From assembly GCA_019414045.1 (NCBI GenBank), contig DXMW01000021.1, forward strand, positions 1-47,594: DNA of 47,594 nucleotides. The letters run 5' to 3'. Position 1 is the stretch's first letter, and the number at the start of each line of letters is the position of its first letter. This stretch comes from Collinsella sp. GTDB taxonomy: Bacteria > Actinomycetota > Coriobacteriia > Coriobacteriales > Coriobacteriaceae. Under the pieces are notes generated by a model. That model saw only the letters and a list, made by a program, of their open reading frames with translations. It was not told the DNA's origin and did not search any database. Positions 15,345 through 23,075 of the stretch are shown here, one piece after another. A program made the position numbers and the translations under genes.

Positions 15345-17939
15345 TTACTTGTCGGCGGCTGCTTTCTTGGCAGTCGACTTCTTCGCGGTCGTCTTCTTGG
15401 CGGCAGTGGCTTTCTTAGCCGTCGTCTTTTTGGCCGCCGTTGTCTTCTTCGCCGTGCTCGCCTTGGTTGTGGTCTTGCGGCCGCGGGCGGGCTTCTTCTC
15501 CTTGGTCGGGCAGTCCATGTTCACGCAGATGCGCCACGGACCGCGCGCCGTGTTGACCACCACGATGGGGGCGCCGCACTCGGGGCAGGTCTCGCCCGTC
15601 GCCTCGAGCTTACCGCGCGCCGGCAGAGGATAGCTCACGCCGCAGTCATCGTAGTTGGTGCAGCGGATAAAGCGCTTGCCGCTCTTCTCGCTCTTGTGCG
15701 CGATCAGGTCGCCATGGCGTCCGGCCTCGGCGCACACCTTGCACTCGCCCACCTTAAGGTCAGGCTCGTAGTTGGTGGGGCACGTGGGGTTCACGCAAAT
15801 CTCGAAGGCCTTCTGGCGGAACGGCTGGCACTTAATGCGCGGCGCGCCGCACTCGGGGCACACGGCCGCCTCGCCCTCGAGCGGGCTCACCTTGACGCCG
15901 CTCGGCACCGGATAGGTCACATCGCAGTCGGGCCAGCCCATGCAGCCGATAAAGCTGCCGCGGGTCTTGGCGCTCGTCTTCATAACCAGGTCCTTACCGC
16001 ACTTGGGGCAAGCGCCCACGCGCGCATCGGCCGTGACGGCGTCGCTGATGGCGTCGCCCAGTTCCTGCGTATGTTTGAGCAGCTCGTCGAGCACGCCGGC
16101 CAGCAGCGCGCGCGAGTGCGTCACGACATGTTCTTCGGTGTCCTCGCCGCGCTCCACGCGGGTCATGTCGCCGTCGAGCTCGCTGGTCATATCGGGGCTC
16201 GTGATGCGCGGGGCAAACTGCGACAGTGCATCGATAATGGCGATGCCCAGCTGGCTCGGCTCCACGGGATCATTTTTGAGATAGCGCACGGCATACAGGC
16301 GCTCGATGATGCTCGCGCGCGTGGACTTGGTGCCCAGGCCGCGCTTTTCCATCTCCTGCACGAGCTTGCCCTGGCTGTAGCGCGCGGGCGGCTCGGTCTG
16401 CTTGGCCTCGAGTTTAATGTCGAAAACGTCGACCGTATCGCCCTGCTCCAGCGGCGGCATCTGCTCGTCGCGCTTAAGTCCATACGGATACGCCTCGCGG
16501 AAGCCCGGGGTCACGAGCACGTCGCCCGAAGCCACGAACGGCTCGCCGTTGACGTCGAGCTCGAGCTTGGTGTTCTCGATGGTCGCGGGCCCCATGAGCG
16601 TTGCCAGGAAGCGGCGGGCAATGAGGTCGTAGAGCTTGCGCTGGCCGCCGTCGAGCGTGGACGGATCGCCCTCGCCCGTGGGATAGATCGGCGGATGGTC
16701 GGTAGTCTCGACCTTGCCGCGCGTGGGCTTCATGGGACCGGCGAGCACCTTTTTGCACACGGGCGCCAGCGCCGGGTTGATCTTTGCCAGGTCGCTCACC
16801 ACGGCGCCCAGATCGAGCGTCGCAGGGTACACGGTATTGTCGACACGCGGGTAGCTGATGAGACCGGCCATGTAGAGGGACTCGGCGATTCGCATCGTAC
16901 GCGCAGGCGAGATGCCCTCGGCCGCAGCGGCAGCCTGCAGCGAGGTCGTCGCAAACGGCGTGGGAGGCTGCTGCTTACGCGAGCGCTTGGTCACCGCGGC
17001 AACGGTCGCCGTCTTGGCACCGTCGACGTGACCATACGCCGTCTCGGCAGCATCCTTGTCGGTAAAGCGCGCTGTCTTGTGCGCGATCTTAAAGCGGTCG
17101 TCCTCGGCGGCACCCTGCGCGGCACCCATACCGCGAATCTGCCAATAGTCCTCGGGCACAAACGCCATACGCTCGCGCTCGCGCTCGACCACCAGGGCAA
17201 GCGTCGGCGTCTGCACACGACCGGCGGAACGCACGTTGCCAAAGCCGCCAAACTTGGCGAGCGTCAGATAGCGCGTGAGCACCGCGCCCCAGATAAGGTC
17301 GATGTGCTGACGGCTCTCGCCGGCGTCGGCCAGGTTCTGGTCGAGCGAGACGAGATTATCGAAGGCGTGCGTGATCTCGGCCTTGGTAAACGAAGAATAC
17401 TGGGCACGGGCGACCGGCAAGTCCGGCGCAACCTCGCGCACTTTGTTGAGGGCGTCCGAGCCAATCAGCTCGCCCTCGCGATCGAAGTCCGTGGCGATGA
17501 TGACGCTGTCGGACTTTTTGGCGAGGTTCTTAAGCGAGCGGATGAGCTCTTTCTCGGCCGGAAGCTTAATGACGGGCGCCCAGGTGAGATAGGGCAGGCT
17601 CTCGAGCTTCCAGCCCTTGATGGAAATGCCATCGGCAAGGAACGGCTTGCGCTTGGTGTCGTACGGCGGGCGGGCCAGGCCATCGGGCATATCGGCCGGC
17701 AGCATTTCGCCGTCCTCCGTGACCGAATACCAGCCCAACTTTTTATCGAACAGCACACTGTCGCAAAAATCGGGTGCCAGGATGTGACCGGCAAGGCCGA
17801 TCGTCACGCACTCCTCGCCCTTCCACTCAAAACGGTAGATAGCGGTGTTGTACACCTTGTCCTTTTTGGGCTTGCCCGTGGACAGACGCTCGGCGATCTG
17901 ACGCGCGGCGTCGTTTTTCTCAGCGATGATGAGCTTCAA
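15345..17939 (-). CDS. topA: Type IA DNA topoisomerase, archaeal-type topoisomerase I
   Basis: 864 aa, starting at a TTG (17939) preceded by AGGAG. It has an N-terminal TOPRIM domain (MKLIIAEKNDAARQIA and ATDFDREGELIG), the topoisomerase core with catalytic Tyr363 in LISYPRVDNTVY, and at least four C-terminal zinc ribbons (such as CPKCGKDL, CPECGAPRIKC, CKVCAEAG, CPECGAPIV). The final ~50 residues are Lys/Ala/Thr-rich repeats (AAKKTTAKKATAAKK), like a histone H1 tail. The core resembles archaeal topoisomerase I/III more than E. coli TopA. It relaxes negative supercoils. It is the last gene of the tat-hyp run. Confidence 0.9.
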   Translation of the reverse strand: MKLIIAEKNDAARQIAERLSTGKPKKDKVYNTAIYRFEWKGEECVTIGLAGHILAPDFCDSVLFDKKLGWYSVTEDGEMLPADMPDGLARPPYDTKRKPFLADGISIKGWKLESLPYLTWAPVIKLPAEKELIRSLKNLAKKSDSVIIATDFDREGELIGSDALNKVREVAPDLPVARAQYSSFTKAEITHAFDNLVSLDQNLADAGESRQHIDLIWGAVLTRYLTLAKFGGFGNVRSAGRVQTPTLALVVERERERMAFVPEDYWQIRGMGAAQGAAEDDRFKIAHKTARFTDKDAAETAYGHVDGAKTATVAAVTKRSRKQQPPTPFATTSLQAAAAAEGISPARTMRIAESLYMAGLISYPRVDNTVYPATLDLGAVVSDLAKINPALAPVCKKVLAGPMKPTRGKVETTDHPPIYPTGEGDPSTLDGGQRKLYDLIARRFLATLMGPATIENTKLELDVNGEPFVASGDVLVTPGFREAYPYGLKRDEQMPPLEQGDTVDVFDIKLEAKQTEPPARYSQGKLVQEMEKRGLGTKSTRASIIERLYAVRYLKNDPVEPSQLGIAIIDALSQFAPRITSPDMTSELDGDMTRVERGEDTEEHVVTHSRALLAGVLDELLKHTQELGDAISDAVTADARVGACPKCGKDLVMKTSAKTRGSFIGCMGWPDCDVTYPVPSGVKVSPLEGEAAVCPECGAPRIKCQPFRQKAFEICVNPTCPTNYEPDLKVGECKVCAEAGRHGDLIAHKSEKSGKRFIRCTNYDDCGVSYPLPARGKLEATGETCPECGAPIVVVNTARGPWRICVNMDCPTKEKKPARGRKTTTKASTAKKTTAAKKTTAKKATAAKKTTAKKSTAKKAAADK

Positions 17940-17993
17940 AAGAGGCTCCTATCTCGTGTGTCTGCGGCTGCGCCCGCCCTCTTGGCGGCCGAC

Positions 17994-18677
17994 TTACGCC
18001 CTTGCTTGCTCAATCTGCCCGATGAGCCAATCGCACCAGGCATCCATGCCCTCGCCCTTGCGCGCGCTCACGGCAAACCGCGGCGCTTGCGGATTGAGGT
18101 CATCGAGGGTCTTAGTATACCTATCCATGTCAAAATCGAAAGCCGGGGCCACGTCGACCTTGTTGAGCAGCTGCGCGCCGGCGTGTTGGAAGATGCCCGG
18201 GTACTTGATGGGCTTGTCGTCGCCCTCGGGCACCGAGAGGATCATGATGGACAGGTTCTCGCCCAGGTCAAAGTCGACTGGGCAGACCAGGTTACCCACG
18301 TTTTCGATAAAGATGACGTCGATGTTTTCCAGACCCACAGCTTGGTCGAACGCGTCAACGGCCTCCATGATCATGTTGCCCTCGAGGTGGCACAGGCCGC
18401 CCGTGTTGATCTGGATGGCGGGCATGCCGGCTTCCTTCATGGTGATGGCGTCGACGTCCGAGGCGATATCGCCCTCGATAACGGCACAGCGCAGGCTGGC
18501 TTTGTCACGCAGGCGCTCGTTGGTGCCCAGAATCGTGGTGGTCTTACCCGAGCCAGGGCTCGACAGCACATTGATCACGTAGGTGTCCGTCTGCTCAAAC
18601 CGCTTACGCAGCTGATCTGCCAGGCGCTCGTTGCGCGACAGAATCGGCGACGCGATATCAATCGTTTTCTCGGCCAT
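17994..18677 (-). CDS. hypB: Hydrogenase nickel incorporation GTPase HypB
   Basis: 227 aa SIMIBI-class GTPase. P-loop VLSSPGSGKTT, switch region VIEGDIASDVDA, the nickel/zinc-site motif INTGGLCHLEG, and the late motif LLNKVDV. It inserts nickel into NiFe hydrogenase. It lacks the His-rich N-terminal store found in some HypB proteins. It lies 54 nt before topA and 55 nt after hypA. Confidence 0.95.
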   Translation of the reverse strand: MAEKTIDIASPILSRNERLADQLRKRFEQTDTYVINVLSSPGSGKTTTILGTNERLRDKASLRCAVIEGDIASDVDAITMKEAGMPAIQINTGGLCHLEGNMIMEAVDAFDQAVGLENIDVIFIENVGNLVCPVDFDLGENLSIMILSVPEGDDKPIKYPGIFQHAGAQLLNKVDVAPAFDFDMDRYTKTLDDLNPQAPRFAVSARKGEGMDAWCDWLIGQIEQARA

Positions 18678-18702
18678 ACTTAGCGCTCCTTACTTTGGCC
18701 CT

Positions 18703-18708
18703 TTTATA
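18703..18708 (-). promoter_or_regulatory. Candidate internal -10 before hypB
   Basis: The minus strand reads GGGGTATAAAAGG with TATAAA at 18708-18703, about 26 nt before the hypB ATG. It could support separate expression of hypB-topA. Confidence 0.35.
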
Positions 18709-18732
18709 CCCCATCGCTAGATGGCGAGCGTG

Positions 18733-19089
18733 CTAATCGTCGGGGGTCTCGATCTCGATACTTGCGATGTCGAGTTCGCGGCCGTGCAGCAGACGCACGT
18801 TGGCACCGCCACATTGGGGACAACGGCAATGGAAACGGTCGTGCTCAAAGACCTCACCGCAGTCCAGACACTCGCTTTGTGGATGGACTTCCTCCACGGC
18901 AAGCTCGCAGCCGCGCGTGAGCGGGTCCTCGTCGCGAAACGTCTCCCACGCAAAGTCAAGCGCCTCGCGCACGACCTCGGTCATATCCCCGATACGCAGC
19001 GTTACCAAAACGGCGCGCGAGGCCCCCGCCCCACGCGCCGCGCGAATCACTGTATCGAGTATGCCGTTGACAATGCCAACCTCGTGCAT
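18733..19089 (-). CDS. hypA: Hydrogenase nickel metallochaperone HypA
   Basis: 118 aa. It starts with MHEVGIV (the MHE motif binds nickel) and has the zinc site CLDCGEVFEHDRFHCRCPQC, followed by GRELDIASIEIE. It passes nickel to HypB during hydrogenase maturation. A GAGGAG ribosome-binding site lies within the tatC end, so the two are coupled. No hydrogenase structural genes are in the window. Confidence 0.95.
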   Translation of the reverse strand: MHEVGIVNGILDTVIRAARGAGASRAVLVTLRIGDMTEVVREALDFAWETFRDEDPLTRGCELAVEEVHPQSECLDCGEVFEHDRFHCRCPQCGGANVRLLHGRELDIASIEIETPDD

Positions 19090-19095
19090 ACCGAT

Positions 19096-19887
19096 TTACT
19101 CCTCGTCGTCCTCGTCGTCCGAGAACAGGTCCAGACGGCTCACGAACAGGCCCTCCTTGCCCTCGCGCGCGGTAATGACCACGCGAGCGATGGCGAGCGA
19201 AATCTCGTAGAGCGAGAGCAGGGCGCCATACATGAGACCCAGCGTAACGGGCGAGCCGTCGGGCGTAATCACAGCCGAGCCCACAAGCAGGCCTACGTAC
19301 ACGTAGCGCCAGGCGCTGCGGAAGGCCGCATAGGACACGATGTGAAAGACGGACAGATAGAAGATGATGAGCGGCAGCTCAAACGCCACACCAAAGCCGA
19401 TCATAAAGAGCAGCTCCATGTTGACGTAGTTCTCCAGGTCGGGCAGCGCCGTAGCGACGGCCGAGGTCTCGCCGATGAGCCACTCAAAGCCCGCCGGGAT
19501 GATGATGAAATAGCAGAAGATGGCACCCAGGAAGAACAGCACCGTCGAGGCGAGCACCGTGGGCACGACCCACTTGCGCTCGTTGGGGCGCAGCGCCGGC
19601 AGGAAAAATGCCAGGATCTGCCAGATGATCATGGGCGTGCACATGACCACGGCCATCTTGATGGCCAGCGAGAAGCGCAGGCCAAAGCCGCCGAGTGTGG
19701 TGGTAATGTAGAACTTACCGTCCGGCACAAACGAGCGGATGGGATCTTCCAGGATATCGAGCACCACGGGCGTGGCAAAGTACAGCACGATGGCGGCGGC
19801 AAACACCGACACGACCACGATGGTCAGGCGGCGACGGAGCTCTCCCAAGTGATCGAAGAGCGGCATACGAGCAGGTCCGATAGGCAT
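19096..19887 (-). CDS. tatC: Sec-independent protein translocase TatC
   Basis: 263 aa with six predicted membrane helices. N-terminal motif FDHLGELRRRL, the loop with EDPIRSFVPDG, and later FELPLIIFYLSVFHIVSY. TatC recognises twin-arginine signal peptides. An acidic C-terminus (SDDEDDEE) is present. Its ATG overlaps the tatA stop as TAATG. Confidence 0.96.
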   Translation of the reverse strand: MPIGPARMPLFDHLGELRRRLTIVVVSVFAAAIVLYFATPVVLDILEDPIRSFVPDGKFYITTTLGGFGLRFSLAIKMAVVMCTPMIIWQILAFFLPALRPNERKWVVPTVLASTVLFFLGAIFCYFIIIPAGFEWLIGETSAVATALPDLENYVNMELLFMIGFGVAFELPLIIFYLSVFHIVSYAAFRSAWRYVYVGLLVGSAVITPDGSPVTLGLMYGALLSLYEISLAIARVVITAREGKEGLFVSRLDLFSDDEDDEE

Positions 19888-20459
19888 TACTCATCGCCTC
19901 CCTTCGGGGCGTCGGCGGCAGCAGTCTCGGCAGCGTCCTCGGCCTCGAGCTCGCGAGCGAGCTGGTCGACGACGGCCTTGCGCTTGCGGGGACGACGGGC
20001 GTAGAGGTCAGCCGTCGTGGGCTCTGCCGGCTCGGGCTCGGGCTCTGCAGCAGGCTCGGGCTCGACGGCAGCAGCAGGCTCTGTACCCTCGGCCTCATCA
20101 ACAGCGCCTTCGCCCTCAGCAGCACCCTCGCTTGCGGCCTTCTCGGCAGCAAGACGGGCGCGACGCTCGGCAAAGGTCTCCTTCTTGGCGGGCGCTGCCG
20201 TCTCGGCGGCATCCTCGTCCACATCGGAATCGTCGTCGGTCGCAGCAGTCTTCTTGGGCTTGACCGGGGCCGACGCGGCCTCGCTCACCGGATCGATAAT
20301 CTCGGACTGAACAACGGCCGTCATCTTTTCCTGCGTCTCGCGGAACTGACGGATGGCACGGCCGATCGTGCGGCCCATCTGCGGGAGCTTATCCGGGCCA
20401 AACAGCAAAAAGCCGAAGACCACGATGATCGCGAGCTCACCCTCTCCAATACCAAACAC
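19887..20459 (-). CDS. tatA: TatA/TatB family translocase subunit with long acidic tail
   Basis: 190 aa from a GTG at 20459 with GGAGG 5 nt upstream; an in-frame extension to 20504 has no support. A single N-terminal transmembrane helix (GELAIIVVFGFLLFGPDKLP) and amphipathic helix (RTIGRAIRQFRETQEKM) define the family. About 130 further residues are Ala/Glu/Pro-rich with PEPAAEPEPEPAEP. The length suggests a TatB-like role, or one subunit doing both jobs. It begins the tat-hyp-topA run. Confidence 0.88.
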   Translation of the reverse strand: MFGIGEGELAIIVVFGFLLFGPDKLPQMGRTIGRAIRQFRETQEKMTAVVQSEIIDPVSEAASAPVKPKKTAATDDDSDVDEDAAETAAPAKKETFAERRARLAAEKAASEGAAEGEGAVDEAEGTEPAAAVEPEPAAEPEPEPAEPTTADLYARRPRKRKAVVDQLARELEAEDAAETAAADAPKGGDE

Positions 20460-20534
20460 ACATACCTCCAAGGCTCGATGTGAGTCGAGCCCGCACCGCG
20501 CCATTCGGCCGGAACTCGTCTATTCATTCGGTCA

Positions 20535-20568
20535 AGTATAGCGCCCGGACGCCAAAACGTCCGAGCGC
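20535..20568 (-). promoter_or_regulatory. Candidate tatA -10 with adjacent hairpin
   Basis: On the minus strand TATACT (20540-20535) lies 76 nt before the tatA start. Just upstream, 20541-20568 forms a GGACG/CGTCC-centred inverted repeat with flanking GCGC. It may end the STAS transcript or regulate tat. Confidence 0.35.
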
Positions 20569-20612
20569 ATCACAAACATATGCCAAACGGCACGCCCTTT
20601 TGGGGGCAAAGA

Positions 20613-20927
20613 TTATGCAGCGGTGATCGAAATCTCCTGGTCGACGCCCAACAGCTGAACCACGCGCATCACCGGGGGCTGCACGTTGACGCAGCTAAAA
20701 CGCTTACCATGATCAGCTGCGTGGTGTGCGGCGCCCACAAGCACGCCAATGCCCGTCGAATCGATGTAGCTCACCTGGGCAAAATCGAGCTCAACGGCCT
20801 CAGTGGGCTGCTCGAGCGCCAGGTCGATGGCATTGCGCAGGCTATCGGCGTTAGAGATATCGATCTCACCGGTCACCTTAATGGTGTAGAGCTCTGGCGT
20901 GGGGTTGGTGGAAATACCCAAATCCAT
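20613..20927 (-). CDS. STAS-domain anti-sigma factor antagonist (SpoIIAA/RsbV-like)
   Basis: 104 aa. A complete STAS domain: TIKVTGEIDISNADSLRNAI, then the phosphorylation motif SYIDSTGIGVL with Ser57 in the expected position. Such proteins release a sigma factor by binding its anti-sigma kinase when unphosphorylated. No RsbW-type kinase or sigma gene is adjacent. AAAGGAG precedes the start. Confidence 0.9.
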   Translation of the reverse strand: MDLGISTNPTPELYTIKVTGEIDISNADSLRNAIDLALEQPTEAVELDFAQVSYIDSTGIGVLVGAAHHAADHGKRFSCVNVQPPVMRVVQLLGVDQEISITAA

Positions 20928-20993
20928 GTATACGCTCCTTTACGTATCGAAAGTGCGGATAGTACTAGGCGCGGACTTGCGGGGCCCTACGCG

Positions 20994-22298
20994 TTAGGCG
21001 CGCTCGGCACGCGCAAGCTCGGCAGCGACGAGCTTGACAGCCAGCACCAGCACATCGAGCGCAGCCTCCAGGTCCTCGACCGTGGGATAGCTCGGCGCGA
21101 TGCGGATGTTGGTGTCGCGCGGATCCTTGCCATAAGGCCAGGTGGCACCAGCCGGCGTGAGCTTGACGCCCAGGTCGGCACAAAGCGCGGCGACCTTCTG
21201 GGCCGAGCCCTCGGGGCCATCGAAACTCACAAAGTAGCCGCCATGGGGATGAGTCCAAGTGGCGCAACCCGTGTTACCCAAGCCCTCGGTGAGTTTACGC
21301 TCAACGGCCTCAAAGCGCGGGCGCAGGAACTCGGCATGCTTTTTCATGTGCTCCTTGACCGCCTCGATGGTGGGAAGGAAACGCACGTGACGCAGCTGGT
21401 TGAGCTTATCGGCGCTAATAAGACCGGCCTTCAGGCGCTTGGAGAACTCGGCGATGACCGCGGGGCTCGCACCGATAAAGCCGATGCCGGCGCCCGGGAA
21501 GGTGATCTTGGACGTCGAGGCAAAGGCCACCACGCGATCCTCGGTGCCCGCCGCGCGAGCGAGGTCAAAGATATTTGCGAGCTCGTCGGTCTCGTCGTAC
21601 AGGTCGTGCACGCAGTAAGCGTTGTCCCAGAAGATGCGGAAATCGGGCGCGGCCGTGGGCATCTCGACCAAGCGGCGCACAGTGTCCTCGCTAAAGGTGA
21701 TGCCCGTGGGGTTGGAATACTTGGGCACGCACCAGATACCCTTGATGGAATCGTCGGCGGCAACCAGGCGCTCGATCTCGTCCATGTCGGGGCCGTTGTC
21801 GGTCATCGCGACGGGGACGTTCTCGATGCCCAGATCGGCGGTGATGCCAAAGTGGCGATCGTAGCCGGGAACAGGGCACAGGAACTTGACCTTCTTGCCG
21901 TCGTGCGCTGCCTCGTAAGCCTCCCAAGGGTCGCTGCCGCACGAGCCGCAACGCCAGAACATACCGGCGATATCGTGCTCGATCAGCAGGCTCGATGAGC
22001 CCAGTACGAGCGTCTGCTCGGCAGGACAACCCAGGAACTCCCCCGCCAGCTTGCGTGCCGAGGGAATGCCCTCAAAGCAGCCGTAGTTGGAGCAGTCGAC
22101 GTTGCCGTCATGCAGATCGGCATCGGCATTGAGGATATCGAGCATGGGTCGAGAGATGTCCACCTGGGAGGGCGACGGCTTGCCGCGGGCCATGTCGAGC
22201 GCCAGGCCCTTGGCCTTGACCTCGGCGACCTCGGCTTTGAGCGCCTCGATGGCGGCATCGAGTTCGGTGGTTTCCATCTTCTGGTAGATCGTCTGCAT
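20994..22298 (-). CDS. Aspartate aminotransferase (class I, subgroup Ic-like)
   Basis: 434 aa PLP enzyme. Motifs: LDMARGKPSPSQ near the N-terminus, CSNYGCFEGIPSARKL, CPVPGYDRHFGITADLGIE, WCVPKYSNPTGITFSEDT, and the PLP lysine in FASTSKITFPGAGIGF. The C-terminus has TNIRIAPSYPTVEDLEAAL. This pattern fits the actinobacterial-type aspartate aminotransferase family that looks superficially MocR-like but has no DNA-binding domain. It interconverts aspartate and oxaloacetate. Ribosome-binding site is weak (GAAAGG). Confidence 0.85.
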   Translation of the reverse strand: MQTIYQKMETTELDAAIEALKAEVAEVKAKGLALDMARGKPSPSQVDISRPMLDILNADADLHDGNVDCSNYGCFEGIPSARKLAGEFLGCPAEQTLVLGSSSLLIEHDIAGMFWRCGSCGSDPWEAYEAAHDGKKVKFLCPVPGYDRHFGITADLGIENVPVAMTDNGPDMDEIERLVAADDSIKGIWCVPKYSNPTGITFSEDTVRRLVEMPTAAPDFRIFWDNAYCVHDLYDETDELANIFDLARAAGTEDRVVAFASTSKITFPGAGIGFIGASPAVIAEFSKRLKAGLISADKLNQLRHVRFLPTIEAVKEHMKKHAEFLRPRFEAVERKLTEGLGNTGCATWTHPHGGYFVSFDGPEGSAQKVAALCADLGVKLTPAGATWPYGKDPRDTNIRIAPSYPTVEDLEAALDVLVLAVKLVAAELARAERA

Positions 22299-22340
22299 GG
22301 GGTGCGACCTTTCGCGAAGCGGTACGTTGCAGTTCGTCTA

Positions 22341-22346
22341 AGTATA
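22341..22346 (-). promoter_or_regulatory. Candidate -10 of the aminotransferase
   Basis: TATACT on the minus strand, about 43 nt before the start codon at 22298, in a divergent intergenic region. The -35 is not obvious. Confidence 0.35.
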
Positions 22347-22448
22347 GACCGCCATCGTCGCAACGTTATGAAGCCGTGATAGATTAAGTTCATCGCAATC
22401 AATTACGAATCGCCGCGCATGCCGGCGTGGGGCGCCCAAGGAGGCACT

Positions 22449-22703
22449 ATGGAGTACGGATCGTTTCAGGCCGAGGAATTCGGCGACTTGCAGCGCCTGG
22501 TCGACGGACTGTTTTACGACCGCCACGCCATCGACCGCCTGGATCTGATCGTACAGGCCGAAATCTTGGACCTGGCGCCCGACCTCATGGAAATCGTGAA
22601 CCTTTTGCCGCCCGGCTACTACGACCGCCAGTCACTTTGCGACCAGCTCAACTCCGCCTTGGCCGCCCACGGCTGGGGCGCCGTCTACGGCACCGTGGAA
22701 TAA
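22449..22703 (+). CDS. Small acidic protein of unknown function
   Basis: 84 aa from an ATG with AAGGAGG 4 nt upstream, a very strong signal. The sequence is acidic with predicted helices (EEFGDLQRLVDGLFYDRHA and LDLIVQAEILDLAPDLMEIV) and the conserved-looking LPPGYYDRQSLCDQLNSAL. No family recognised. It is monocistronic and followed by a hairpin. Confidence 0.75.
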   Translation: MEYGSFQAEEFGDLQRLVDGLFYDRHAIDRLDLIVQAEILDLAPDLMEIVNLLPPGYYDRQSLCDQLNSALAAHGWGAVYGTVE

Positions 22704-22704
22704 G

Positions 22705-22755
22705 CCTCGAGGCCGGCATTTGGCCCGTTTCCCGACCCTGGCGAGGCTTGTTTTA
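22705..22755 (+). terminator. Terminator-like hairpin after the 84-aa gene
   Basis: AAGCCTCG directly after the stop pairs with CGAGGCTT, followed by GTTTT. The loop is long, so confidence is moderate. The second, strong terminator inside repeat copy B may back it up. Confidence 0.55.
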
Positions 22756-22762
22756 GGGCTTG

Positions 22763-22990
22763 TGGCCAAAAAAGGGCAAATATGAGTACTGTCACCTTTT
22801 TAGTAGCAGCGTTTCTTGGTCGAAATCGGCAAAACTCGACTTGAAACTCCCTAATCACCGTCAGCTAGCGCCAAATTGGAAGTCGATGGTCACTCATTAA
22901 CGTACAGTTCTTATAACTTTGTTCATTATTTTCCGCACCTAAAATGATACGCCGTTTGTGACAGTACTCACAAACGGCGTTTTTTGACCA
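22763..22990. repeat. Palindromic AT-rich element, copy B
   Basis: 228-bp element. The left end is TGGCCAAAAAAGGGC-AAATATGAGTACTGTCACC followed by TTTTTAGTAGCAGCG. The right end is the inverse TGGTCAAAAAA with GTGAGTACTGTCAC, but its middle has been replaced by an ACGCCGTTTGTGA hairpin. It lies between a plus-strand gene and convergent nhaA. The interior holds no gene. Confidence 0.8.
22949..22985 (+). terminator. Strong terminator within element copy B
   Basis: ACGCCGTTTGTGA (22949-22961), loop CAGTAC, perfect complement (22968-22980), then six T. A canonical plus-strand intrinsic terminator built around the element's conserved AGTACT core. Confidence 0.9.
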
Positions 22991-23075
22991 CTGGCGTGTC
23001 TGGCAGGCGGCAAGCACCGCCCGAATCCGCATTTTGAACGCGCCCGAATCGGTTCTGGAGCCGGTTTTCGCGCTC

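Noticed and set aside
15207..18683. 1158-aa plus-strand ORF opposite topA and hypB
   Set aside because: A shadow of high-GC genes. It is antisense to two strongly recognised proteins, has no family features and starts without a proper site.
20580..21998. 472-aa plus-strand ORF opposite the STAS and aminotransferase genes
   Set aside because: Antisense to clear proteins; no ribosome-binding site.
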